This document shows, piece after piece, positions 55,292-63,303 of a stretch of 64,000 nucleotides of DNA. Location: assembly GCF_900176255.2 (NCBI RefSeq), contig NZ_FXEG02000003.1, positions 62,001 through 126,000 of the forward strand, in the 5' to 3' direction. Made by a program: the position numbers and the translations under genes. The first letter of the stretch is position 1. Every line of letters begins with the position of its first letter. Below the pieces are notes generated by a model. The model saw only the letters and a program-made list of their open reading frames with translations, was not told where the DNA came from and did not search any database. This DNA comes from Mycobacterium ahvazicum (lineage in GTDB: Bacteria > Actinomycetota > Actinomycetes > Mycobacteriales > Mycobacteriaceae).

Positions 55292-55305
55292 CCACACGTG
55301 TGTGG
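55292..55305. promoter_or_regulatory. Dyad CCACAC-GT-GTGTGG, candidate IclR operator
   Basis: Perfect 6-base arms with a 2-base spacer, 61 bases before iclR. A 12-of-14 match occurs at 58999-59012 before the hsaA-like gene, and both are followed by GC. The recurrence in two promoters of one cluster favours a shared operator. Confidence 0.55.
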
Positions 55306-55404
55306 GCGCTGTCACACAAGACACGAAACCGCGAGCGTATGCACACCGCGAATCACGGACCGAATTTTCGCCGTGTGCGTACGCTCGCGAAAGATCAGAG
55401 AAAC

Positions 55405-56871
55405 TCAGCCCTTGGCGGCCGATCGCCCGGCGCGGCGGCCATAGAAACTGCCATCACCGAGAGAGACACCGCTGGCATAACCCCAGGCGGCCAGCCCGGC
55501 GGTGGAACGGCCCGCGGCGAACAGCCCCGGGATCGGCTCGCCGCTGACGTGTAGCACCTCGGCGTCCAGCGTGGTGGCCAGCCCGCCCAGCGTGAAGCCT
55601 CCGGTGTTCTCGCGCAGGTCGATCGCGCCGACCGGGCTGCCGATCGGCTTAATCCACTCCGGCTTCTTGTGCAGCAACGGATCCTCGCCGCGCGCGGCAC
55701 CCTCGTTGTAGGCGGCGACGGTCGCCTGCAGCGATCCGGGTGCCAGGCCGATGTCGCGCTCCAGCTCCGCCACTGTGTCTGCCACCCACGTCGGTTGGCG
55801 GAGCATGAATTTCGGCGACCACGACGCCATCGCCTCTTCCTGGGCATCGTTGTCGATGATCAGGTAGGCGATGTTGTCCTGGTGATAGAGCGTGAGCTGC
55901 CCGACGCGGCCCGGGTAGGTGTCCTCGGCGACATAGCGCTGACCGCGGCCGTTGACCAGGATCCCGCGCACCAGCTGCTGGGGGTCGATGAAGATCGCGA
56001 CCTCGGTGGCATCCATGTGGGCCAGGTCGGCGCCGAGGGCCTGCGCCATCCGGATCGCCTGGCCGTCGTGCTGCTCGATCGACGCGGCGGGACGCCCGGC
56101 GATCCGCGGCGCGTAGCGGGCCACCATCGCGTCGTTGTAGGCGAAGCTGCCCGTTGCGAGCACGACGCCGGTGCGTGCCCGGATCGTCATTTCGGTGCCG
56201 TACTGGCGGGCCCGGATACCGGCCACCCTGCCGTCGGACTCGACGATCAAACACCGCACCCGCACGTCGTAAAGCGCGCGAGCACCCGACGCCGTCGCGG
56301 TTTCGACGAGCGGCTTCATCAGCATGTAGCCCGCGCTGGCTTCGCCCTGCTTCTTGTTCTGCATCTGCGGGATGTGGCCGCGCGGGGCGGGGGAGGCGAT
56401 GGTGTTGAACGGGTAGGAGTTTTCGCCGCCGCTGTACATCAGGCCCTGATCGCCCATCGGCTCCCAGCCGGGCTCGGAGAAGAACTCCGCCTTGAACGGC
56501 ACGCCACACCCGACCAGCCATTCGAAATGGGCGACGCTGCCGGCGCAGTAATCGGCGATCCGGTTCTCGTCGGCGCCCGGTCCCATCGCCACGTTGAGGA
56601 ACGCAGCCATGTTTTCGACGGAATCGGAAAAGCCGCAAGCCTTTTGCAGCGGTGTCCCGCCGCCGAGGTAGATGAAACCGCCGGCCATCGCCGCCGCTCC
56701 GCCCCAGGAACCGGTGCGCTCCAGCACCAGGACGTCGGCGCCGGAGCGCGATGCTTCGACCGCGGCCGCGGCACCCGCGACGCCGTAACCGGCGATGACG
56801 ACGTCGGCCTCGTGATCCCACGCGGTGATCGACGACGCCGGGATCGGCGTGACGTCGGTGTCAGGTGTCAT
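55405..56871 (-). CDS. KstD/fumarate-reductase-family FAD dehydrogenase
   Basis: A 488-residue flavoprotein. The FAD-binding start is DVVIAGYGVAGAAAAVEASR, followed by GSWGGAAAMAGGFIYLGGG, GVVLATGSFAYND and the C-terminal LFAAGRSTAGLAAWGYASG. It belongs to the broad family with 3-ketosteroid dehydrogenases and fumarate reductases; the fingerprint differs from canonical KstD, so a delta-4(5)- or other enoyl dehydrogenation is possible. Starts on an ATGA overlap with the hsaC-like gene, making them one operon with the hsaA-like gene. Confidence 0.88.
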   Translation of the reverse strand: MTPDTDVTPIPASSITAWDHEADVVIAGYGVAGAAAAVEASRSGADVLVLERTGSWGGAAAMAGGFIYLGGGTPLQKACGFSDSVENMAAFLNVAMGPGADENRIADYCAGSVAHFEWLVGCGVPFKAEFFSEPGWEPMGDQGLMYSGGENSYPFNTIASPAPRGHIPQMQNKKQGEASAGYMLMKPLVETATASGARALYDVRVRCLIVESDGRVAGIRARQYGTEMTIRARTGVVLATGSFAYNDAMVARYAPRIAGRPAASIEQHDGQAIRMAQALGADLAHMDATEVAIFIDPQQLVRGILVNGRGQRYVAEDTYPGRVGQLTLYHQDNIAYLIIDNDAQEEAMASWSPKFMLRQPTWVADTVAELERDIGLAPGSLQATVAAYNEGAARGEDPLLHKKPEWIKPIGSPVGAIDLRENTGGFTLGGLATTLDAEVLHVSGEPIPGLFAAGRSTAGLAAWGYASGVSLGDGSFYGRRAGRSAAKG

Positions 56872-57776
56872 AACCGCATCGCCGCTGGCATTTCGCCGAC
56901 CCATTGGTGGCCCCAGTAGGTGTCGGCGGTGATTTCTTCTGCGGTGTAATGGTTTTCGTCGACCCGCATGCCTTCGGTGCCGAATTCGATGTCCCAGTCG
57001 CCGGGCGCCCGGACGTAGAAGGAGATCATTTTGTCGTTGGTGTGCCGCCCCAGCGTCGAGGACAACTGGAAGCCCTCGGCGCTGACCCGGTCCAGCGCCT
57101 GGCCCACCGCGTCGAGGGTGTCGACCTCGACCATGATGTGCACCAGGCGCGGGTCACGCTGGTGAGCTGCCGGACAGATCGCCAGGCTGTGGTGTCGTTC
57201 GTTGATGCCGAGGAAGCGAACCCGCACGGGGCCATACTCTTTCGGCAACGGCACCCGGAACGCGCCGCGCGACCGGAATCCCAGCACCTCGGTGTAGAAG
57301 TCGAACACACCGCCCGGATCCATGGCCGGTACCACGACATGGCCCAGGCCCTGATCGCCGGTCACGAACCTCGCGCCGAACGGGGTGACGACCGGGCTGT
57401 GATCGAGCACCGCGCCGTGGAACACCTCGAGTGCGGTGCCGGCCGGGTCGTCGAAGGTGATCACCTCTTCGACCCGGCGGGCCTCGGCCTCCTCGACCGA
57501 CAACTGTTTGAACGGCACCCCGGCGCCATCGAGGGCCGCTTTGACCCGCTGTAGCGCCGGGTGGTCGCGGACCTCCCAGCCGATGGTGAGCACCCGATCG
57601 GTCTCACCCGGCACCACGATCAACCGGGCGGCGCGCTCATCCATGCGCAGATACAGCGCCGACGGGTCCGGACCCTTGCCCTCCGCGAAACCCAGCACCC
57701 CGAAGGCGAATTGCCGCCAACGGTCGATGTCATTTGTCGAGATCGTAATGTAACCAAGGCTTTTCAGGTCGGTCAT
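56868..57776 (-). CDS. hsaC: Extradiol catechol dioxygenase, HsaC/BphC-like
   Basis: A 302-residue two-domain vicinal-oxygen-chelate dioxygenase. Fe(II) ligands are His146 (GLGHVVVPA), His213 (LVHIMVEV) and Glu264 (WDIEFGTEG); catalytic His195 (INERHHS) and Tyr254 are present. Length and motifs match HsaC of M. tuberculosis, which cleaves the catechol formed from steroid ring A. It is probably a paralogue rather than the main HsaC because the gene order differs from the kstR-regulated operon. ATGA overlap links it to the FAD dehydrogenase. It sits 32 bases after the hsaA-like gene. Confidence 0.9.
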   Translation of the reverse strand: MTDLKSLGYITISTNDIDRWRQFAFGVLGFAEGKGPDPSALYLRMDERAARLIVVPGETDRVLTIGWEVRDHPALQRVKAALDGAGVPFKQLSVEEAEARRVEEVITFDDPAGTALEVFHGAVLDHSPVVTPFGARFVTGDQGLGHVVVPAMDPGGVFDFYTEVLGFRSRGAFRVPLPKEYGPVRVRFLGINERHHSLAICPAAHQRDPRLVHIMVEVDTLDAVGQALDRVSAEGFQLSSTLGRHTNDKMISFYVRAPGDWDIEFGTEGMRVDENHYTAEEITADTYWGHQWVGEMPAAMRL

Positions 57777-57808
57777 GTCACTTGCCTTCTTTAGGATTCT
57801 CGATCCGG

Positions 57809-58990
57809 TTAAATCATCGCCCGCAGCGGACCCTGCGGATCGACGCCCAGTGAGCTAAGCGCCGACGCGTGATACACCGTGCCGGGTACGTGGATGGCAT
57901 GCATCTGGCCGACGTGGACGTCACGCCAGTACCGCTGCAGCGGCTTGTCCATCCGTGCCGCGTTACCGCCCGAGCGGGCGAAGATCTCGTCGACCGCCGA
58001 CACCGCGCGCCACACCGCGCGCACCTGCGTGCGACGCCCAGCCGCGCGATCGGCGAACGACACCTCCTTACCGGCGGCGACCATGTCGTAGATGCGGTCG
58101 GCGTTGGCCAGCAGTTCCTGGCGCGCGGCGTTGATGTCGGCGGCCGCCTCGCCGATCGCGTGCATGACATACGGGTCGTCCTTGATCGCGGTTCCGGTGG
58201 CGCCGACGCGCTCGCGCTGATAGTCCAGGTGCGCGGCCAGTGCCCCCTCGGCGATGCCGATCGTCGCCGCGGAGATGCCCAGCGGGAACATCGTCGACCA
58301 CGGCATCAGATACAACGGCTCGGTCATCCCGGCCTCGCGCTGGGCGGTGCCGTCCATCACCTTGGTGGCGTCCATGGTCCGGTAGGCCGGCACGAACGCG
58401 TCGGAGACAATCACGTCCTTGGAACCGGTGCCCCGCAGCCCCACCACATTCCACGAGTCCTCGACGATCTCGTAGTCCTTGCGCGGCAGGATCATGTGCA
58501 GCATCTGCGGCGGCATCAACGGGACGCCATTCTCGTCACCGAGCATGGCGCCCAGGATGATCCAGTCGCAGTGGTCGGTGCCGGAGCTGAACTGCCACCG
58601 CCCGTTGAACAGGTAGCCGCCGTCGACCGGCTTGGCCACGCCCTGCGGCGCGTACGGAGACGCCACCCAGGTGTCGACGTCATCAGCCCAGATCTCGGCG
58701 GCGACCTTCGGGTCCGCGTAGGCCAACTGGTAGGGATGCACGCCCACGACACCGACGATCCACCCCGCCGCCGGGTCCAGCGCCGCCGTGGCCATCGCCG
58801 TCTCGGCGAACTCGCGGGGATGGGCCTCGAAGCCTTGGTATTGCTTGGTCTGCAGCAGCCGGATCAGGCCGGCACTCTTCATCAGCTTGACGGTGTCGTC
58901 GGTAAGCCGGCCGATTTGTTCGGCTTCGGCGGCCTGATCGCGCAATTGGTCCGCCATGGCCACTACCCGGTCCAGTACCCGGTCGCTCAT
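57809..58990 (-). CDS. hsaA: HsaA-like flavin-dependent phenol hydroxylase
   Basis: A 393-residue protein with the acyl-CoA dehydrogenase fold used by two-component flavin monooxygenases: LMKSAGLIRLLQTKQYQGFE, FNGRWQFSSGTDHCDW and GLRGTGSKDVIVSDAFVP. It matches HsaA (394 residues), which ortho-hydroxylates the phenolic ring A product before HsaC. It needs reduced flavin from a reductase such as HsaB; none is adjacent. AAGGAC precedes the ATG at 58990. The promoter carries a copy of the candidate IclR operator at 58999-59012. Confidence 0.9.
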   Translation of the reverse strand: MSDRVLDRVVAMADQLRDQAAEAEQIGRLTDDTVKLMKSAGLIRLLQTKQYQGFEAHPREFAETAMATAALDPAAGWIVGVVGVHPYQLAYADPKVAAEIWADDVDTWVASPYAPQGVAKPVDGGYLFNGRWQFSSGTDHCDWIILGAMLGDENGVPLMPPQMLHMILPRKDYEIVEDSWNVVGLRGTGSKDVIVSDAFVPAYRTMDATKVMDGTAQREAGMTEPLYLMPWSTMFPLGISAATIGIAEGALAAHLDYQRERVGATGTAIKDDPYVMHAIGEAAADINAARQELLANADRIYDMVAAGKEVSFADRAAGRRTQVRAVWRAVSAVDEIFARSGGNAARMDKPLQRYWRDVHVGQMHAIHVPGTVYHASALSSLGVDPQGPLRAMI

Positions 58991-58998
58991 ATCTGTGT

Positions 58999-59012
58999 CC
59001 TTACGTGTGTGG
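58999..59012. promoter_or_regulatory. Second copy of the candidate IclR operator
   Basis: CCTTACGTGTGTGG differs from the perfect dyad at 55292-55305 at two positions in one arm. It lies 9 bases before the hsaA-like start codon, overlapping its ribosome binding site (AAGGAC on the minus strand), and 50 bases before the divergent plus-strand genes, so one bound dimer could control both directions. Confidence 0.5.
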
Positions 59013-59061
59013 GCTAAGTAATGGTCTACCGCAGTCCTCGCCCGTCCCAAAGGAAATCCCG

Positions 59062-59244
59062 ATGAGCGGACGCAAATACGTGTCCGATGACCGGGAAGCC
59101 CGGCGCGCGGCGGCCGACCGGCCAATACCGTGCGTACCTATGAGTGATGCCGTCGATGTGATCGTGGTGGGTGCCGGGTTCGCCGGCCTCTATGCCCTGC
59201 ACAAGCCGCGCGCGCAGGGACCCTCGGTGTGGGTGCAGCGATGA
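59062..59244 (+). pseudogene. N-terminal remnant of a flavin monooxygenase (BVMO-like)
   Basis: A 60-codon frame with a good ribosome binding site (AAAGGAAATCCC) before its ATG. From residue 27 it reads MSDAVDVIVVGAGFAGLYAL, the exact FAD-binding start of Baeyer-Villiger monooxygenases (GxGxxG), then loses the family after about 15 residues and stops. The rest of the enzyme (about 500 residues) is absent, so it is a truncated relic. Its stop overlaps the next ATG as ATGA, so its translation may still help start the SDR that follows. Confidence 0.7.
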
Positions 59245-60044
59245 CCGGCTTACTCGACAAGGTCGTCGTGGTCACCGGCGCCGGCAAAGGCACCGGTCGG
59301 GTGCACTGTCAGCGCTTCGCCGACGAGGGTGCCGACGTGATCGCCCTCGACGTTGCCCTGCATGCCGACGAATTGGCCAGTATCGCAACCGAAGTCGAAA
59401 GCCGGGGCCGTCGGTGCGTCACGGGTGTCGCGGACGTGAGCGACCTCGCGGACGTGACCTCGGCGATCGACAGCGGTGTCGCCACGCTGGGCCGCCTGGA
59501 CGTCATCATCGCCAACGCCGGTGTTCACCTCCCGGGCGCCCCGTCCTGGGAACTCGACCCACAGGTCTGGCAGCGGACGCTGGACATCAATCTCTCCGGG
59601 GCCTGGCACACCGTCAGAGCCGGCGTGCCGCACATCGGCGCCGACGGTGGATCCGTCGTTCTGATCAGCTCTACCAACGGTCTTCGCGGGACGGCGAACA
59701 CCGCGCACTACACGGCCAGCAAGCACGCGGTCGTCGGGTTGGCGCGCACGCTGGCCAACGAGCTGGGACCGCGCGGCATCCGGGTCAACACGGTGCACCC
59801 GGGGCCGGTCGCGACGCCGATGGTGCTCAACGAGGCGATGTACCGCAAGCTGCGGCCCGATCTGGCCAACCCGACGGCGGCCGACGCGGCCGAGGTGCTG
59901 CAGGCGCGCAATCTGTTGCCGGTCCCGTGGGTGGAGCCTGTCGACATCGCCAACGCCGTGGTGTTCCTGGCATCGGATCAGGGCCGCTACATCACCGGCA
60001 CCCAGCTTGTCGTCGACGCCGGCCTGACCCAGAAGACGACATGA
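59241..60044 (+). CDS. SDR oxidoreductase, mycofactocin-coupled type
   Basis: A 267-residue SDR with TGAGKGTGR (12-20), NAG and the Y-T-A-S-K active pair (TANTAHYTASKHAVVG). The R-x-H-C after the glycine loop and LLPVPWVEPVDIANAVVFLA near the C-terminus resemble the actinobacterial subfamily that co-occurs with mycofactocin and holds its nicotinamide cofactor tightly. Starts on an ATGA with the monooxygenase remnant and ends on an ATGA with the next SDR. Likely oxidises a hydroxyl on a catabolic intermediate; substrate unknown. Confidence 0.9.
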   Translation: MTGLLDKVVVVTGAGKGTGRVHCQRFADEGADVIALDVALHADELASIATEVESRGRRCVTGVADVSDLADVTSAIDSGVATLGRLDVIIANAGVHLPGAPSWELDPQVWQRTLDINLSGAWHTVRAGVPHIGADGGSVVLISSTNGLRGTANTAHYTASKHAVVGLARTLANELGPRGIRVNTVHPGPVATPMVLNEAMYRKLRPDLANPTAADAAEVLQARNLLPVPWVEPVDIANAVVFLASDQGRYITGTQLVVDAGLTQKTT

Positions 60045-60886
60045 CCGTGACGGCCGAAGGGCGTCTCAACGGGAAAGTCGCGCTGATCACCGGCGCGGCA
60101 CGGGGGATCGGCCGCGCCCAGGCCGTGCGCTTCGCGCAGGAGGGCGCCGACATCGTGGCATTGGATGTGTGCGGGCCCGTCGACACCGTGGTGATCCCGC
60201 CCAGCACGCCACAAGACCTCGAGACGACGGCGGCCCTGGTCGCGGAAACAGGCGGGCAGGTGCATTCCGAAATCGTCGACGTGCGCGACCTCGCCGGGAT
60301 GCGGGCCGCTACCGACCGCGGTGTCCGGCGCTTCGGCGGCTTGGACGTGGTCTGCGCGACGGCCGGAATCACTTCCCGCGGCATGGCGGTGGACCTGGAC
60401 GAAAACGCCTGGCGCACCATGCTCGACGTCAACCTCACCGGAGTCTGGCACACGTGCCGGGCTGCCGCGCCGCACCTGATCGCGCGCGGCGCCGGCTCGA
60501 TGGTCCTGACGAGTTCGATCGCCGGGCTGCGCGGCTTGCTCGGTGTGGCCCATTACACCGCAGCCAAGCACGGTGTGGTCGGCCTGATGCGTAGTCTGGC
60601 CAATGAGCTTGCGCCACATAATGTTCGGGTCAACTGCATCAACCCGACCAACGTCGACACACCGATGATCCAGAACGACGCCGTCCGCAGCGCGTTTCGG
60701 CCAGACTTGGACCGGCCGCGGAGCCGGGTGGAATTCGCCGAGGCCGCGACGGCGATGAATATGCTTGCGGTGCCGTGGATCGATCCGGTCGATGTCGCCA
60801 ACGCCGCGCTGTTTCTGGCTTCCGACGAGGCGCGCTACATCACCGCGATCGTCCTGCCCGTCGACGCGGGCGCCACCCAGCGATGA
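60041..60886 (+). CDS. SDR oxidoreductase, mycofactocin-coupled type
   Basis: A 281-residue SDR related to the one directly upstream. Motifs: TGAARGIGR, a 20-residue insertion after the second strand (VDTVVIPPSTPQDLETT) that typifies the mycofactocin-associated SDRs, and Y-T-A-A-K in GVAHYTAAKHG. NPTNVDTPMIQND is also typical. Begins on an ATGA overlap. Four-to-ten bases separate it from the SnoaL-like gene, with GAGGAG as that gene's ribosome binding site, so three genes form one tight operon. Redundant SDRs suggest more than one hydroxyl is oxidised. Confidence 0.92.
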   Translation: MTVTAEGRLNGKVALITGAARGIGRAQAVRFAQEGADIVALDVCGPVDTVVIPPSTPQDLETTAALVAETGGQVHSEIVDVRDLAGMRAATDRGVRRFGGLDVVCATAGITSRGMAVDLDENAWRTMLDVNLTGVWHTCRAAAPHLIARGAGSMVLTSSIAGLRGLLGVAHYTAAKHGVVGLMRSLANELAPHNVRVNCINPTNVDTPMIQNDAVRSAFRPDLDRPRSRVEFAEAATAMNMLAVPWIDPVDVANAALFLASDEARYITAIVLPVDAGATQR

Positions 60887-60896
60887 GGAGACGACG

Positions 60897-61382
60897 ATGA
60901 CCGACGTGGCGGATTTGCTGACCCGGCTGCGACGGCTGGAGGACGACCGCGACATCAGACAGTTGATCGCGTCCTACGGTCCCGCGGTGGACGCCGGCGA
61001 TCCGGATGCCAGCGCGCGGCTGTGGGCGACCGACGGCGTGTACGACGTCGACGGCTGGCGGATGGAAGGCCGTGCCGATGTGCACGCGATGATCAGCTCG
61101 GAGGCCCACCAGAAGTTGGTGGCCAACGGCTGCTCGCATTTCCTGGGGCCGTGTGTCGTCACGGTCGACGGCGACGACGCGGTGGCGGTCTGCGAGTCCC
61201 TGGTGCTGGTCCGCGACGGCGCTGAGAAGGGTTCCTACCGGGTATGGCGCGCCACCGCACACCATTTCGTGCTGCGCCGCGTCGACGAGCAGTGGCAGAT
61301 CACCACCCGCACCAGCCGGGTGCTCGACGGCAATCCCGACGCGCACGCGTTGCTGCTGAAAGGACTTGCGGGAGCGCCCTAA
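60897..61382 (+). CDS. SnoaL-like/NTF2-fold protein
   Basis: A 161-residue cone-fold protein: RLRRLEDDRDIRQLIASYG and YGPAVDAGDPDASARLWATDGVYDVDG are the characteristic start of SnoaL-like domains. The family includes steroid isomerases, dehydratases and cyclases; no catalytic residue can be assigned with certainty. GAGGAG 6 bases upstream fixes the ATG. Third gene of the SDR operon; overlaps the end of the convergent hydrolase gene by 4 bases. Confidence 0.85.
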   Translation: MTDVADLLTRLRRLEDDRDIRQLIASYGPAVDAGDPDASARLWATDGVYDVDGWRMEGRADVHAMISSEAHQKLVANGCSHFLGPCVVTVDGDDAVAVCESLVLVRDGAEKGSYRVWRATAHHFVLRRVDEQWQITTRTSRVLDGNPDAHALLLKGLAGAP

Positions 61383-62239
61383 CGAGACAGGAAGGCCAGG
61401 ACCGTACTTTCGAAGGCCGCCTTGGCTTCGATCATGGCCCAGTGCCCGGAGTTCGGGAAGATGTGCAGCTCCGCGTTGGGAATGGTGCGCATCGGGATCA
61501 GCGCCATGTCGGGCGGACTCACCCGATCGTCGCGGCCCCAGGTCAGCAGCGTGGGCGCGGCCAGCTTGTGCATCGTCGCCCACGGGAAGGGCCGGTCCGA
61601 GGCAGCCATCGCGGAGTTCATCGCGGCGAACGCCGCCTTGCCGTACATCCGGCGCGCGGCGTCCAGCGTGACGGGATCGGTGGCCAGTTGCCAACGCTCC
61701 TCGATGAGTTCGTCGGTCACCAGCGCCTGGTCGTACACCATCGACTTCAGCCAGTCGACCAGCCGCTGCCGGGTGGGGTCCTCGACGAACTCCTGCAGCA
61801 GCCGGATGCCCTCGCTCGGGCTGGGACTGAAAATGTTGGTGCCGATGCCGCCGATGGTCACCAGCCGGTCGACGCGGTCCGGGTTACCGATGGCGAAGTT
61901 GATGCCGACGCCGCCACCCATCGAGTTGCCGACGATGTGCGCCTTCTCGACTCCGAGCGCGTCCAGGAACGGCGCCACCGCGCCGAAGGCCGTGACCATC
62001 GGGTGACCACCCAGGTCGTCGGTGACCCCGAAGCCGGGGAATTCCAGGATCAGGCAGCGAAAGTGCTCGGCGAACGTGGGCAGAATTCCGCGGAAGTTGC
62101 GCCAGCCGGTGACCCCGGGGCCGGAGCCGTGCAGGAACAGCAGCGCGGGACCGGAATCCGGGCCGCAGTCGTAGTAGCGCAAACCGCCCTTCGGGGTGGT
62201 GATTTCACGCAGGTCATGCTCGACGGAGGTATTGGACAC
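61379..62239 (-). CDS. hsaD: Meta-cleavage product hydrolase, HsaD/BphD-like
   Basis: A 286-residue alpha/beta hydrolase that cleaves the C-C bond of a ring-fission product. Nucleophile Ser106 in VGNSMGGG, Asp238 in GRDDRVSP and His266 in NSGHWAMIEA form the triad; the oxyanion region is LHGSGPGVTGW. This is the BphD/HsaD signature. It completes the HsaA-HsaC-HsaD set of the window. I prefer the GTG at 62239, with GGCAGGGTGG upstream, over GTG 62248. It is expressed from the same strand as the other ring-degradation genes but in a separate unit behind repeats at 62273-62399. Confidence 0.9.
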   Translation of the reverse strand: MSNTSVEHDLREITTPKGGLRYYDCGPDSGPALLFLHGSGPGVTGWRNFRGILPTFAEHFRCLILEFPGFGVTDDLGGHPMVTAFGAVAPFLDALGVEKAHIVGNSMGGGVGINFAIGNPDRVDRLVTIGGIGTNIFSPSPSEGIRLLQEFVEDPTRQRLVDWLKSMVYDQALVTDELIEERWQLATDPVTLDAARRMYGKAAFAAMNSAMAASDRPFPWATMHKLAAPTLLTWGRDDRVSPPDMALIPMRTIPNAELHIFPNSGHWAMIEAKAAFESTVLAFLSR

Positions 62240-62272
62240 GCATGCCACCCTGCCATGTCCCCGCGTGGTGCG

Positions 62273-62290
62273 TGAGCGGTGTTCCGCTCA
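62273..62290. repeat. Hairpin TGAGCGG-TGTT-CCGCTCA
   Basis: A perfect 7-bp stem with a 4-base loop, 34 bases upstream of the hydrolase start and downstream of the SnoaL-like gene on the same strand. It could be a terminator for the upstream gene or an operator for the hydrolase. Confidence 0.45.
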
Positions 62291-62304
62291 GCGGTAGGCG
62301 CGGC

Positions 62305-62399
62305 GAGCGTCTCGCTCACGGCCTCGAGTGTGCGTTCACGGTTTGGAGTGCGCGCTCAGGGCGACAATATCGCCGACTTTCGGTCCCGGACGCACACTC
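62305..62399. repeat. Imperfect direct and inverted intergenic repeats
   Basis: Three ~20-base units with the form GAGYGYGCGYTCACGG begin at about 62305, 62326 and 62346. An inverted copy closes the block: GAGTGTGCGT (62326-62335) is matched by ACGCACACTC (62390-62399). A small hairpin GGCGA-5-TCGCC lies between them. I recall similar GAGTGTGCGTTCACGG tracts scattered between genes in other mycobacteria. Confidence 0.55.
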
Positions 62400-62441
62400 A
62401 ATACCGAGCGTGCACGACGAAAGTAGCTGTGCGCCAAGGCC

Positions 62442-62882
62442 TCAGGACGGCCTGGCCATGGCGGAATCGGCGGCTGCCCAATCGGTCGACACCGTGCGGT
62501 GCTTGATCAGCCAGGTGCCACCGTCGGGCACCAAGACATCGCGATAGCGGCCGAAATGGTCGAGTCCGAGGTGGGTGACGACGGTGAAGTAGCAGGACAC
62601 TCGAGCCTCGTCGGGAGTCAACGAGGTGAATGAGATGTTGGCGACGTTGTGCCGAACGACCGGCTTGACGTCCGCCTCGACGGCGAGCTTGCCGGTGACA
62701 CCACCGAGGAACGCGACGATCGCGGATCGGCCACGCAGAGGTTCAGCACCCCGAATCTCGAGAACGCCGTCGACGCAGAAGGTCTCGGAAAGCCCGTCGA
62801 GCCGGCCCGCGTCACCCGACCAGTTGTATCGGGCGAGCGTGTCACGGATCTGCTCGCGGGCCACCAGCTCCCACATCTCCAT
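62442..62882 (-). CDS. SnoaL-like/NTF2-fold protein
   Basis: A 146-residue protein with the cone-fold start LVAREQIRDTLARYNWSGDAGRLDGL and WLIKHRTVSTDW at the end. This form (nuclear-transport-factor-2-like, aromatic-ring-hydroxylating-dioxygenase-beta-like) can be an isomerase, a dehydratase or a structural subunit; function unassigned. GAGGAG precedes the ATG at 62882. It lies upstream of the hydrolase gene on the same strand, separated by repeats. Confidence 0.82.
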   Translation of the reverse strand: MEMWELVAREQIRDTLARYNWSGDAGRLDGLSETFCVDGVLEIRGAEPLRGRSAIVAFLGGVTGKLAVEADVKPVVRHNVANISFTSLTPDEARVSCYFTVVTHLGLDHFGRYRDVLVPDGGTWLIKHRTVSTDWAAADSAMARPS

Positions 62883-62936
62883 CGCCGTGACTCCTCACCC
62901 GACCGCAGGTACTTCACAGCACCTTAGTCAGGCGGC

Positions 62937-63119
62937 CTACTGGACGATGCGAGGCTGGAAGCGGTGCAGCGGCTTGGGCATGACGCCGTTCAAGTCGAAA
63001 ACGGCTATCATGGCCTGCAATAAGGCGGGGGACCAGTCGTCGAGTGGGTGTGCGTCTATCCGGGCGAGCACTTCACGTCGGAGGTACTCGATGTTCATCG
63101 GGGGCTGCTGATCGGTCAT
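62937..63119 (-). CDS. Small helical protein of 60 residues
   Basis: Starts MTDQQPPMNIEYLRREVLAR and continues with predicted amphipathic helices (DDWSPALLQAMIAVFDLNG). A GGAGG ribosome binding site lies 6 bases before the ATG at 63119. No family recognised. It precedes the SnoaL-like gene by 54 bases on the same strand and may be its operon partner. Confidence 0.6.
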   Translation of the reverse strand: MTDQQPPMNIEYLRREVLARIDAHPLDDWSPALLQAMIAVFDLNGVMPKPLHRFQPRIVQ

Positions 63120-63303
63120 GCCGCGCCTCCGGCTCCTAGCTCCTGGGCAGGTCGTTCGGTCCTACATGACGCTAGGGCTGATGCCTCGGCGATGTATAGG
63201 CAACTTGTCAGATTCAAATGTCTCTCAAGGAATAGCGCCGCGGGTTACAAACTCCGCCGTCCTGAGCGGGAATGAATCGTTTCGGGAAGCCGTAGAACAA
63301 CGC

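Noticed and set aside
63118..63303. Upstream extension of the PPOX-type gene
   Set aside because: It overlaps the divergent small gene's start and its product has no similarity to the family, whose members begin at MELNDAA.
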